Position numbers and translations under genes: made by a program. DNA of 64,000 nucleotides from UBA10677 sp045532295 (GTDB lineage: Bacteria; Bacillota; Clostridia; Christensenellales; Pumilibacteraceae): positions 1 through 64,000 of the forward strand of contig JAZSFP010000007.1 in NCBI GenBank assembly GCA_045532295.1. Direction: 5' to 3'. Positions 49,632-56,709 of the stretch are shown here, in pieces (the first letter of the stretch is position 1; the number at the start of each line of letters is the position of its first letter). The notes below the pieces were generated by a model. The model made no database searches. It was not told the DNA's origin and saw nothing but the letters and a program-made list of their open reading frames with translations.

Positions 49632-51409
49632 TGGCAAAAATTTCAATACTTGACGACAGCGCCGAATATTACCACAATAGCGGAGTAACTTTTAATAACG
49701 AAGGCAAATTCGTCGAGGCAATATCCTCCTTCCATCTTGCGCTTGAGCGAGATAAGAAAAGAGGAATAAAGCGTAAGTCTTACACCGCCGCAACATATTC
49801 AGAAATAGCGTTTTCCTTCTTTTCGTTAGGAATTTACGAAGAGGCATTGCGATACTATATTAAACTTCTCTCGCTTGAAGATAGGAGTGAAGAGGCTCAT
49901 ATAGGACTAATACGATGCAATCTTAAACTTAATCGTTTTGGTTCTGCAACCTTTTTTCTTTCTCGCGCGTTTGATATGGAAATATTCAGTAGCGAAAGCG
50001 ATTTATCCGAGTTTGACGAAATCTTTGCTAATCAAAGTTCGCAAGAACCCAAGCCTCCGATAACGCTTAAAGATAAAAAAGACTACTCAAAACAACTTTC
50101 TTTAGCAAGAAATATGACGGTAAGCGGTAATTATTCTACCGCGAGAACGCTACTTGAAGTAATTCCCGAGGACGCGTACGAAAACACGGAAAAGTGGGAA
50201 CTTATGGGTAGTATTGCCATTTTTGAAAAGAACTACGAAGACGCCCTTGCTCTTTCAAAGTACACTTTAGAGGAAGTCGACGGCGACAGTTTAACCGCTC
50301 GAATTATTAAAGTGCTTGCTCTCGACGGCTTAAACGACAAGAAAGGCGCGTTTTCCGCCGCAGACGAAATTCCCAAAAGCGGAGTTTATAGTAAATACGA
50401 CGATTGCGAGAAAATTGCAAACGCAATGTCAAAAATCGGCTACGACGCTCTTGCCGAGAAATACTACGAAAATTGTTGTCAGTTAAAGCCTTATCGCATA
50501 ATAACGAGCGTTTACCTTGCAATCGTAAAGCACAACTTAGGTAAAAAGGGCGAAGTTAAAGAAATTATGCGTACACTTCGCACTCTATACCCGCAAGACA
50601 CGGTAGTAAAATATTATTCGCGAGTTTTGTCTGACGATAGCGTAGGGACTTTACCGGTAGATTACTTTTTGCCGTTAGAAGAAGAAAAACGCAGGTATAA
50701 GATTATTGACGAGCGATTTACCGAACTTTCCACGGTAGAAAACGCCGAAGAGTATATTCGTCAAAACCCCGAATTTAAGGAATACGTCGAGTGGCTCTTG
50801 TGTTACGGGGATGAAGATATTGCCGTAAAAGTGGGTAAATTCTTGGTTCAGTCTGAAGAGTGGAGAGAGTTTTTCGAGGATAGGTTTTTAGACCCGTCGC
50901 TTTCAACTACCGTTAAAATGGAATACCTTTACGACTATTTGAGGGTATCAAAAAATCGTAAAGTAGCCTGCTATTTAGGTTATAACTATATTTGCGAGAC
51001 GATATCCCCTCCAAGATGCGAGGATAACCTCAGTATGCAGGACGCGTACTATAAAGCGTACACCGTATCGCTTGCAATAAGCGTAGACTTTAAGTCAAGA
51101 CTTAATAAAGTGTACAAAGAGGTAGTAAAAAGACTAAATAGCGCGGAATTTTCCGATAAAATTCTCGTGATAGAAATGTCCGCAATTCTTGCATTTTTAG
51201 CAAAAACGAACGATTTTTTTGCCTCGCTTAACGCAACTTGCGAAACTTTTGGGGCGAATTACCAAACTGTATGCTCGTATATGACCTTGCTTGGCTATGA
51301 TATACCGTCTATTGAGGATGAACGCAATATAGCGAGAGCCTTTGAGGAATTCGTACGCAAAACTGAAAATATAATCGTAGAATTTAAAGAAGACGATAAT
51401 GGAGATTAA
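49631..51409 (+). CDS. TPR-repeat protein, unknown role
   Basis: 592 residues; the start overlaps the methyltransferase stop (TAATG) behind AGGAGGAG. The N-terminal part (about 10-110) has clear tetratricopeptide helices (YYHNSGVTFNNEGKFVEAIS, then SEIAFSFFSLGIYEEALRYY), and further repeats extend through the middle. Such repeats hold other proteins together. The C-terminal half is less regular. No enzymatic motif is seen. Confidence 0.8.
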   Translation: MAKISILDDSAEYYHNSGVTFNNEGKFVEAISSFHLALERDKKRGIKRKSYTAATYSEIAFSFFSLGIYEEALRYYIKLLSLEDRSEEAHIGLIRCNLKLNRFGSATFFLSRAFDMEIFSSESDLSEFDEIFANQSSQEPKPPITLKDKKDYSKQLSLARNMTVSGNYSTARTLLEVIPEDAYENTEKWELMGSIAIFEKNYEDALALSKYTLEEVDGDSLTARIIKVLALDGLNDKKGAFSAADEIPKSGVYSKYDDCEKIANAMSKIGYDALAEKYYENCCQLKPYRIITSVYLAIVKHNLGKKGEVKEIMRTLRTLYPQDTVVKYYSRVLSDDSVGTLPVDYFLPLEEEKRRYKIIDERFTELSTVENAEEYIRQNPEFKEYVEWLLCYGDEDIAVKVGKFLVQSEEWREFFEDRFLDPSLSTTVKMEYLYDYLRVSKNRKVACYLGYNYICETISPPRCEDNLSMQDAYYKAYTVSLAISVDFKSRLNKVYKEVVKRLNSAEFSDKILVIEMSAILAFLAKTNDFFASLNATCETFGANYQTVCSYMTLLGYDIPSIEDERNIARAFEEFVRKTENIIVEFKEDDNGD

Positions 51410-51413
51410 ACTT

Positions 51414-52214
51414 ATGGATTTTGATAAACTTTTCGAAAAATATTTACGCAACTGGATGAAGAAAAATACGCAATTTACTCCCGACGAGGCGGAGGATATG
51501 CTCCCCGAACTTTACGAAGAGTGGGTAACCTCACCTTGTAAGGAAATCGGCGGAATAACACCTGAACAGTACTTTTTGAATATTACTGACCCTAAAGAAC
51601 TCGTTGAAGAACTTATTAGAGAAAACGAGGGCGATAGTAACGCTTGTTCTCTCCTTGGTGATAGAATTTGCGAAGTACCGCAATGCGCTTCTTATATTAT
51701 AGATATAATAAAGAAAGGCGAAAATGAAAAACTCGTCGTTGAGTGTATGAATCTTCTTGACGATATGGGAGCAGAGCAACCGCTCGATATCTACGTTCAG
51801 TTTATTGCAAACGAAAACGCCCCCGAGGGAATAAGAGAAACTGCTTGCGAAATATTAAAAACGAACGCAAACGAAGTTAAAGATAGCCTCTTTCCTCTAA
51901 TCTTGGGCGCAAGCGAAGACTTAAAGGAAATCTTAGGCGATATACTTTGCTTAGCGGACCGCGACGAGCGCACCTTTAATCTTCTTCGCGACCTTTTCTT
52001 AAATGGTAAAAACGTACCCTTTGCTGCAGGACTTATTGCAAAGTACGGCGACGAGAGAGCGGCAAGTTACCTTTATCCCGCGCTCGACGTATGTAACTAT
52101 CTTGAATTTATTGAAATTCGAAACGCAATAGAATCGCTTGGCGGAGTAGTTGACGATAACATCAGAGACTGGAGCGACGACGAATTCTATAAAGCCCTCA
52201 AAGGTATCAAATAA
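51414..52214 (+). CDS. HEAT-like repeat protein, unknown
   Basis: 266 residues if ATG 51414 (behind GGAG) is used; an ATG at 51399 is in frame but has a poorer site. All helices, with HEAT-like repeats in the middle and C-terminus (LVVECMNLLDDMGAEQPLDI; AGLIAKYGDERAASYLYPAL). Protein-binding role is likely. It is the last gene of the co-transcribed cluster beginning at 46810. Confidence 0.75.
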   Translation: MDFDKLFEKYLRNWMKKNTQFTPDEAEDMLPELYEEWVTSPCKEIGGITPEQYFLNITDPKELVEELIRENEGDSNACSLLGDRICEVPQCASYIIDIIKKGENEKLVVECMNLLDDMGAEQPLDIYVQFIANENAPEGIRETACEILKTNANEVKDSLFPLILGASEDLKEILGDILCLADRDERTFNLLRDLFLNGKNVPFAAGLIAKYGDERAASYLYPALDVCNYLEFIEIRNAIESLGGVVDDNIRDWSDDEFYKALKGIK

Positions 52215-52258
52215 TTGCATACGTATGCAAAATTTCCATACAAAATGGAGAAAATATT

Positions 52259-52987
52259 ATGGAAAAAATTACACTTGAAACAATTAAAAACGATAAAGAT
52301 TTTCGCGCGCTGATTGACACTGCGAACGAATATCTTAAACAAATGGGCTACACTGAGCACGGACCGAGGCACGTTACTTGCGTAGCGAGAACTACCGCTA
52401 ATATCTTAAGAGAACTTGGCTACGACGAACGCACGATAGAACTTGGCGCAATAGCAGGTTATATCCACGATATAGGCAACGTAGTAAACCGCAAGAACCA
52501 CGGATTAAGCGGAGCGAACCTCGCTTTTCAGTTGCTCCTCAAAAAGCGTATGGATATGAAGGAGATCGCAACGATAGTTGGCGCAATCGGCAATCACGAA
52601 GAAGAAACGGGTAAACCCGTTAGCCCCGTGTCAGCCGCGCTCATTATAGCGGATAAGAGCGATACGCATAGAAGTAGAGTGCGTAGAGACAGTTACGACA
52701 TAAACGATATTCACGATAGAGTAAACCTTGCTATCAAGAAAAATATGCTCGTAGTTGACGAAGAGAATAAAATTATTCGCCTCGTAATCTTTATGGATGA
52801 GAGTAGCGCGCCTATGGAATATTTGCAAATTTATATGTCGCGTATGGTGTTGAGCGAAAAAGCGGCTGAATACCTTGGATGTACTTTCGAACTTGTCATA
52901 AACGGTATGCTCATAAATCGTCATACTGGCGTAGGCGAAAAACTAACGCTCAGAGGCAAAGAGAAAAAGGTAAGCATTGACGAATAA
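52259..52987 (+). CDS. HD-domain phosphohydrolase
   Basis: 242 residues. His/Asp metal sites of an HD domain: YTEHGPRHVTCVAR, GYIHDIGNVV, GAIGNHEEETG and LIIADKSDTH. The C-terminal region is a specific extension rather than a regulatory domain. It could hydrolyse nucleotides; the substrate is unknown. The gene is preceded by an unusual palindrome GCATACGTATGC at about 52216-52227. Confidence 0.85.
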   Translation: MEKITLETIKNDKDFRALIDTANEYLKQMGYTEHGPRHVTCVARTTANILRELGYDERTIELGAIAGYIHDIGNVVNRKNHGLSGANLAFQLLLKKRMDMKEIATIVGAIGNHEEETGKPVSPVSAALIIADKSDTHRSRVRRDSYDINDIHDRVNLAIKKNMLVVDEENKIIRLVIFMDESSAPMEYLQIYMSRMVLSEKAAEYLGCTFELVINGMLINRHTGVGEKLTLRGKEKKVSIDE

Positions 52988-52997
52988 CATAAAAGAC

Positions 52998-53034
52998 AAA
53001 TCTTGCTCATACAATAGCGTATGGGCAAGATTTT
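52998..53034 (+). terminator. terminator hairpin overlapping the start of the next gene
   Basis: AAATCTTGCTCATAC (52998-53012) pairs with GTATGGGCAAGATTT (53019-53033) around AATAGC, a 15-bp stem with one G-U pair, followed by a T run. It terminates the HD gene and its 3' arm contains the ATG (53021) and first codons of the YkvI-like gene. Confidence 0.7.
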
Positions 53035-54052
53035 TTTAGTAACTTTTTTAATAATAGGCACGATTATAGGCGCAGGTTTTGCCTCGGGAAAAGAAATAGT
53101 AACTTTCTTTGGTGATACGCCTCCTCCTATGATCGCTCTGTTTTGCGCAATACTGACTTTTCTATTTTGCGCGATTTTTCTCTTCGTTGGCAAAAAGTGT
53201 AAGTCGGACGAAGTAGGGGAAGTAAACGTAAAACTCTTTGGAAAACTAAATATTTTACCTACGACTTTTATGCTTTTTAATTCGCTCGTGTCCCTCTCTG
53301 CAATGCTTGCAGGCGCGAACGCCGTTATGGAAAGCGTGCTACCTCTTTCGCCCCTTTACGCAATTTTATTGTCAATTTTAAGCGCGTTAGTAGTCTACCG
53401 AGGAATTGACGGACTTTATAAGGCAAACGCCGTCATCGTACCTTTTTTGATAATAGCGATTATATCAGTTTGCGCTTTCGCGATAAATTGCCCAGTAACC
53501 TTAAGTCCTACGCCATTAACGCTCGTAAACGCCCTAACCTATATGACTATGAACGGTATGCTCGCAGCCTCCGTTCTTACCACGGTGTCGGATTTGAGCG
53601 CAAAACAAATAATTTTAGCATCGTTGTTTTCCGCGATAATAGTGGGTGCGCTCGTCCTTTTAATAACTCTTGCGTTATGCTCGACGGCAGTGTCAAATTT
53701 TGCTATGCCACTACTCGAAATTGCAAAACGACAGGGTACGGTACCCTTCGTTTTAACGACTTTAGTTACGATATCGGCAATATTTACCACTGCAATTACC
53801 GCCCATAACTCATTGACGGCATACCTTAATTCGTTTACTAAAAGTAGAAAAGCGTCCACCGCTATTCCCGTGATCGTTGCGTTTTTCGTGTCGAATATCG
53901 GGTTTGAAAAAGTAGTGAACGCCTTTTATCCGGTCGTAGGAATTTTGGGCTTAATCTTTTTACTTTCGTGTGTCGTTTATTTGATAAAAACGCTTAAACG
54001 GCCGAGTAGCAAGGGAAACGAGAGCGTACATTACGGTCGCGAGCAGACATAG
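53021..54052 (+). CDS. YkvI-family membrane transporter-like protein
   Basis: 343 residues with about ten transmembrane helices, an APC-superfamily fold. The conserved start GKIFLVTFLIIGTIIGAGFASGKEI matches YkvI-type proteins and supports the ATG at 53021 although no ribosome binding site precedes it. The start lies inside a terminator stem. Codons 235-245 contain a palindromic repeat giving KRQGTVPFV. The last 93 bases overlap the convergent permease gene. Substrate unknown. Confidence 0.8.
   Translation: MGKIFLVTFLIIGTIIGAGFASGKEIVTFFGDTPPPMIALFCAILTFLFCAIFLFVGKKCKSDEVGEVNVKLFGKLNILPTTFMLFNSLVSLSAMLAGANAVMESVLPLSPLYAILLSILSALVVYRGIDGLYKANAVIVPFLIIAIISVCAFAINCPVTLSPTPLTLVNALTYMTMNGMLAASVLTTVSDLSAKQIILASLFSAIIVGALVLLITLALCSTAVSNFAMPLLEIAKRQGTVPFVLTTLVTISAIFTTAITAHNSLTAYLNSFTKSRKASTAIPVIVAFFVSNIGFEKVVNAFYPVVGILGLIFLLSCVVYLIKTLKRPSSKGNESVHYGREQT
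53723..53754. repeat. intragenic GGGTAC-palindrome, copy 4 (inside the YkvI-like gene)
   Basis: GCAAAACGACAGGGTACGGT continuing with ACCCTTCGTTTT is a degenerate copy of the terminator palindrome at 26256-26289, differing mainly by small changes in the arms. It is in frame and codes for the KRQGTVPFV region. Confidence 0.65.
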
Positions 54053-54778
54053 AATAACCGTCGCGCTCATAACTAAATCGATCTTAAAAACTTGACCGCC
54101 GTAAATTATTAAATATCCAAGTCCAGCGCCTGATACGAGATACTCGCCCATAATCGTTCCCACCCACGAAAGTCCAACGTTTACTTTAAGAGCGTCTAAA
54201 AACGCAGGTACGGAGTGGGGAATAATCAACTTAAATAAGATTTGAAACTTACTTGCGCCCATTGACCTAAGAAGAAATATTTTACCCTCGTCAACGCTTA
54301 TAAACGCCGTCGTCAAATTCATAATAGTAACGATTATGCAAATAAGGAACGCCATTAAAACTATCGCGTCAATACCTGCACCCACCCAAATAATAATGAG
54401 CGGACCAAGCGCAATTTTAGGGAGAGCGTTCAAAACCACTAAATAAGGCTCAAGCGCAATTCTTGCCGTATCGCTCCACCATAAAAGTACGGCAACGACG
54501 AGACCGACGAAAGTTGAAATGATAAACCCGAGCACACACTCTAAAAGTGTGATAAAGGTGTGTTTGTAAATTTCTCCGCTTAAAAATAGCGAACAAAGAG
54601 TACGAATTATTCTCGACGGCGAAGAAGTAAAGAACGAGTCCACAAGTCCTATCGCCGTCGATACTTCCCAAAAACCTATAATAGCCAAAAGCAAGAAGAT
54701 GCGGATAAAAATAATTCTGCGTCTATCTTTTTTTCTACCCTCAAGATAAAGTTCTCTCGCTGATAAATTCTTTTTCAT
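53960..54778 (-). CDS. ABC transporter permease (ThiX/SsuC type)
   Basis: 272 residues from ATG 54778 (GAGG site; a GTG two codons upstream is an alternative). About six membrane helices with the conserved cytoplasmic loop AFISVDEGKIFLLRSMGASK, which contacts the ATPase. Family of TauC/SsuC/ThiX importers. First reading to the left, it overlaps the YkvI-like gene by 93 bases on the opposite strand. Part of an operon with ATPase and binding protein. Confidence 0.88.
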   Translation of the reverse strand: MKKNLSARELYLEGRKKDRRRIIFIRIFLLLAIIGFWEVSTAIGLVDSFFTSSPSRIIRTLCSLFLSGEIYKHTFITLLECVLGFIISTFVGLVVAVLLWWSDTARIALEPYLVVLNALPKIALGPLIIIWVGAGIDAIVLMAFLICIIVTIMNLTTAFISVDEGKIFLLRSMGASKFQILFKLIIPHSVPAFLDALKVNVGLSWVGTIMGEYLVSGAGLGYLIIYGGQVFKIDLVMSATVILCLLATVMYALVSLATRPFKRFYQINDTRK

Positions 54779-54796
54779 AAGCACCTCGTTGTTTTA

Positions 54797-55531
54797 TCAC
54801 GAAATTTCTCTCCAAATACGGTCGAACCACCCCGAAAACTGCGCGCACTCTCTACGCTGGAGAGGGGAGAGTGATGGCGGAAAGTCAAGCGTAAATTCAG
54901 ACTTAACGCTGGCTGGACGGGAGGAAAGAACGATTACTCTCTCACTCATAGAAACAGCCTCGCTAATATCGTGGGTAACTAAAATCGCCGTCTTTTTTTC
55001 TGCTTTAATAATAGAGTGTACGTCGTTTTGAACTGCAAGCCTCGTTTGATAATCAAGCGCAGAAAAAGGCTCGTCTAAAAGTAAAATGTCAGGGCGAAGA
55101 ACGAGCGTTCTAATAAGCGCAGCGCGCTGTCGCATACCGCCCGAAAGATGCCGTGGAAAACGCTCTGTAAAATCACCAAGCCCGTACTTATTTAGTAGTT
55201 CTTTGGCATAAACGACGGGGGACGTACCCCCTTGTTTTTGAATTTCCGTACCTAAAAGCACATTTGAAAGTATTGTGCGCCACTCAAACAACTGGTCGCG
55301 TTGGAGCATATAACCAAGCCTAATGTTTTCCCCAACTTCGACTACTCCGTCAGTAGCCTTAATAAGTCCTGCAATGAGCGAAAGAATGGTAGTTTTTCCA
55401 CAACCGCTCGGGCCCACGAGAGAGATAAATTCTCCCTCGTAAACCTCTAAGTTTAGATTAGCAATTGCCTCGGTTTCTCCCTCGTCGGTTTGATATTTAA
55501 GCCCGACATTCTTTAGCGATAGAATACTCAT
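54797..55531 (-). CDS. ABC transporter ATP-binding protein (ThiZ/SsuB type)
   Basis: 244 residues. Walker A SLVGPSGCGKTTILSLIAGL, Q loop, LSGGMRQRAALIRTLVLRPD signature and LLLDEPFSALD Walker B. It energises the adjacent permease. An in-frame palindromic repeat at 55210-55240 adds the KQGGTSPVV stretch. The repertoire fits uptake of a thiamine precursor, sulfonate or nitrate-like substrate; substrate not decidable from the ATPase. Confidence 0.92.
   Translation of the reverse strand: MSILSLKNVGLKYQTDEGETEAIANLNLEVYEGEFISLVGPSGCGKTTILSLIAGLIKATDGVVEVGENIRLGYMLQRDQLFEWRTILSNVLLGTEIQKQGGTSPVVYAKELLNKYGLGDFTERFPRHLSGGMRQRAALIRTLVLRPDILLLDEPFSALDYQTRLAVQNDVHSIIKAEKKTAILVTHDISEAVSMSERVIVLSSRPASVKSEFTLDFPPSLSPLQRRECAQFSGWFDRIWREIS
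55210..55240. repeat. intragenic ACGTACCCC palindrome, copy 5 (inside the ATPase gene)
   Basis: AAACGACGGGGGACGTACCC, then CCTTGTTTTTG: the core GGGGGACGTACCCCC is a palindrome within the ABC ATPase gene, flanked by AAACGAC and TTGTTTTTG like the terminator copies. It encodes KQGGTSPVV on the minus strand. Confidence 0.6.
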
Positions 55532-55533
55532 TT

Positions 55534-56523
55534 TTATGAAATCGCCTCAACGAACGAGTTGTCAACTGCCTCAGCGAAAGACACCTCGCTTTCTAAATAG
55601 CCTGCGTTAGCCATAACTTCTTGAAGTTTAAGATAAGACTGTTCGCTAAAGAACAGATCGCTCTTCCACGCGTCAATACGCTTGTAACTTTCTATTGCGG
55701 TTGCAATGGACGAGAGTGAAGTTCCGCTAAACGAGGGCGCAAGTGCGGGCGCAGCCTCTTCACCCGTTTTTTCGTAAAGGTAATCGTAACCTTTCTTTAC
55801 AGCGCGTAAAAAGTTCTTAACGAGTTCTCCGTTCTTTTCCAAATAACTCTTGCTCGCGGAAAACGCCGTGTAAGGAATTTCACCACTTGCCTCGCCAACG
55901 CTTGCTACGATATAGCCTTTACCAGCCTGAGCAAACTCACTTGCCGTAGGCTCGAAAAGAGTGGTGTAGTCCACCGTTTCGTCCGCCTCGAAAACGGGTC
56001 CCATCATATTAAAAGCAACTTCCGTGTTAAAATCGAGGTCAGTTTTCTCGTTAAGACCAGCGTTATTTACCACGTACTGCATAGTCATAGCGGGAACACC
56101 GCCCGCGCGTCCAGCCAAAACCTTCTTGCCTCGTAAATCCTCCCACTTAAAGTCTTCGTCGTTAGTCTTGGAAACCAAGAAAGAACCGTCGCGTTTAGTC
56201 AGTTGACCAAAGATAAGAGGGTAATCCCGTTGACCTTGCGCTTGACAGTAAATCGTAGCCTCAGGTCCAAGCAAGCCTATATCTGCGCTTTTAGAGACAA
56301 TCGCAGTCATAACCTTATCTGCGCCACCGCCGTTGGTAAGTTCAATCTTAATATCGTACTCGTCGAAATAGCCGTTGTTAATAGCAACGTAAAGAGGCGC
56401 GTAGAAAATGGAGTGAGTAACCTCGCAAAGCCGAACTTTCGTCTTACCGTCGTTACTGCAACCCACTAAAAGAGAGCAAACCGCCAAGCAAAAAACAAAC
56501 AATAAACTAATAAATCTTTTCAT
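55534..56523 (-). CDS. ABC transporter substrate-binding lipoprotein (NMT1/THI5-like)
   Basis: 329 residues. Lipoprotein signal MKRFISLLFVFCLAVCSLLV followed by the lipobox Cys (VGCSN). The mature part has the two-lobe NMT1/SsuA pattern (VRLCEVTHSIFYAPLYVAIN, then GYFDEYDIKIELTNGGGADK) typical of ThiY and relatives that bind a thiamine pyrimidine precursor or similar. No TPP riboswitch was found upstream. A hairpin at 56560-56588 lies between the gene and valS. Confidence 0.9.
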   Translation of the reverse strand: MKRFISLLFVFCLAVCSLLVGCSNDGKTKVRLCEVTHSIFYAPLYVAINNGYFDEYDIKIELTNGGGADKVMTAIVSKSADIGLLGPEATIYCQAQGQRDYPLIFGQLTKRDGSFLVSKTNDEDFKWEDLRGKKVLAGRAGGVPAMTMQYVVNNAGLNEKTDLDFNTEVAFNMMGPVFEADETVDYTTLFEPTASEFAQAGKGYIVASVGEASGEIPYTAFSASKSYLEKNGELVKNFLRAVKKGYDYLYEKTGEEAAPALAPSFSGTSLSSIATAIESYKRIDAWKSDLFFSEQSYLKLQEVMANAGYLESEVSFAEAVDNSFVEAIS

Positions 56524-56559
56524 AAAAACCTGCCTTAAATAAGTATTTTAGACGCTATT

Positions 56560-56588
56560 CGTCCATAGTCCATACTATGAAAAGGACG
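56560..56588. other. hairpin upstream of the ABC importer operon
   Basis: CGTC-CATAGT (56560-56569), CCAT loop, ACTATG (56574-56579) and GACG (56585-56588). The inner 6-bp arms are perfect; the outer four pairs are separated by a short bulge. It lies 37 bp from the start of the binding-protein gene and could be an operator or leader structure. Confidence 0.4.
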
Positions 56589-56649
56589 GAGAAAGAGTGC
56601 AAAGGAGAGGGAAATTAAATAAATAATTATTTAATTGCGCCTTAAACGA

Positions 56650-56678
56650 TTGCGCGAGAAGTTATTTTGTGTTATAAT
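56650..56678 (+). promoter_or_regulatory. valS promoter
   Basis: TTGCGC (56650-56655), 17-bp spacer, TATAAT (56673-56678), and TTGGAG before the ATG at 56710. No T box could be recognised between them; the leader is only about 25 nt. Confidence 0.7.
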
Positions 56679-56709
56679 GGTAGGCGAACAAAAAAGTTGG
56701 AGCGAAATA

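Noticed and set aside
56524..56640. TPP riboswitch upstream of the NMT1-type importer
   Set aside because: The conserved CTGAGA and ACC-TGATCTGGATAATGCC elements are absent.
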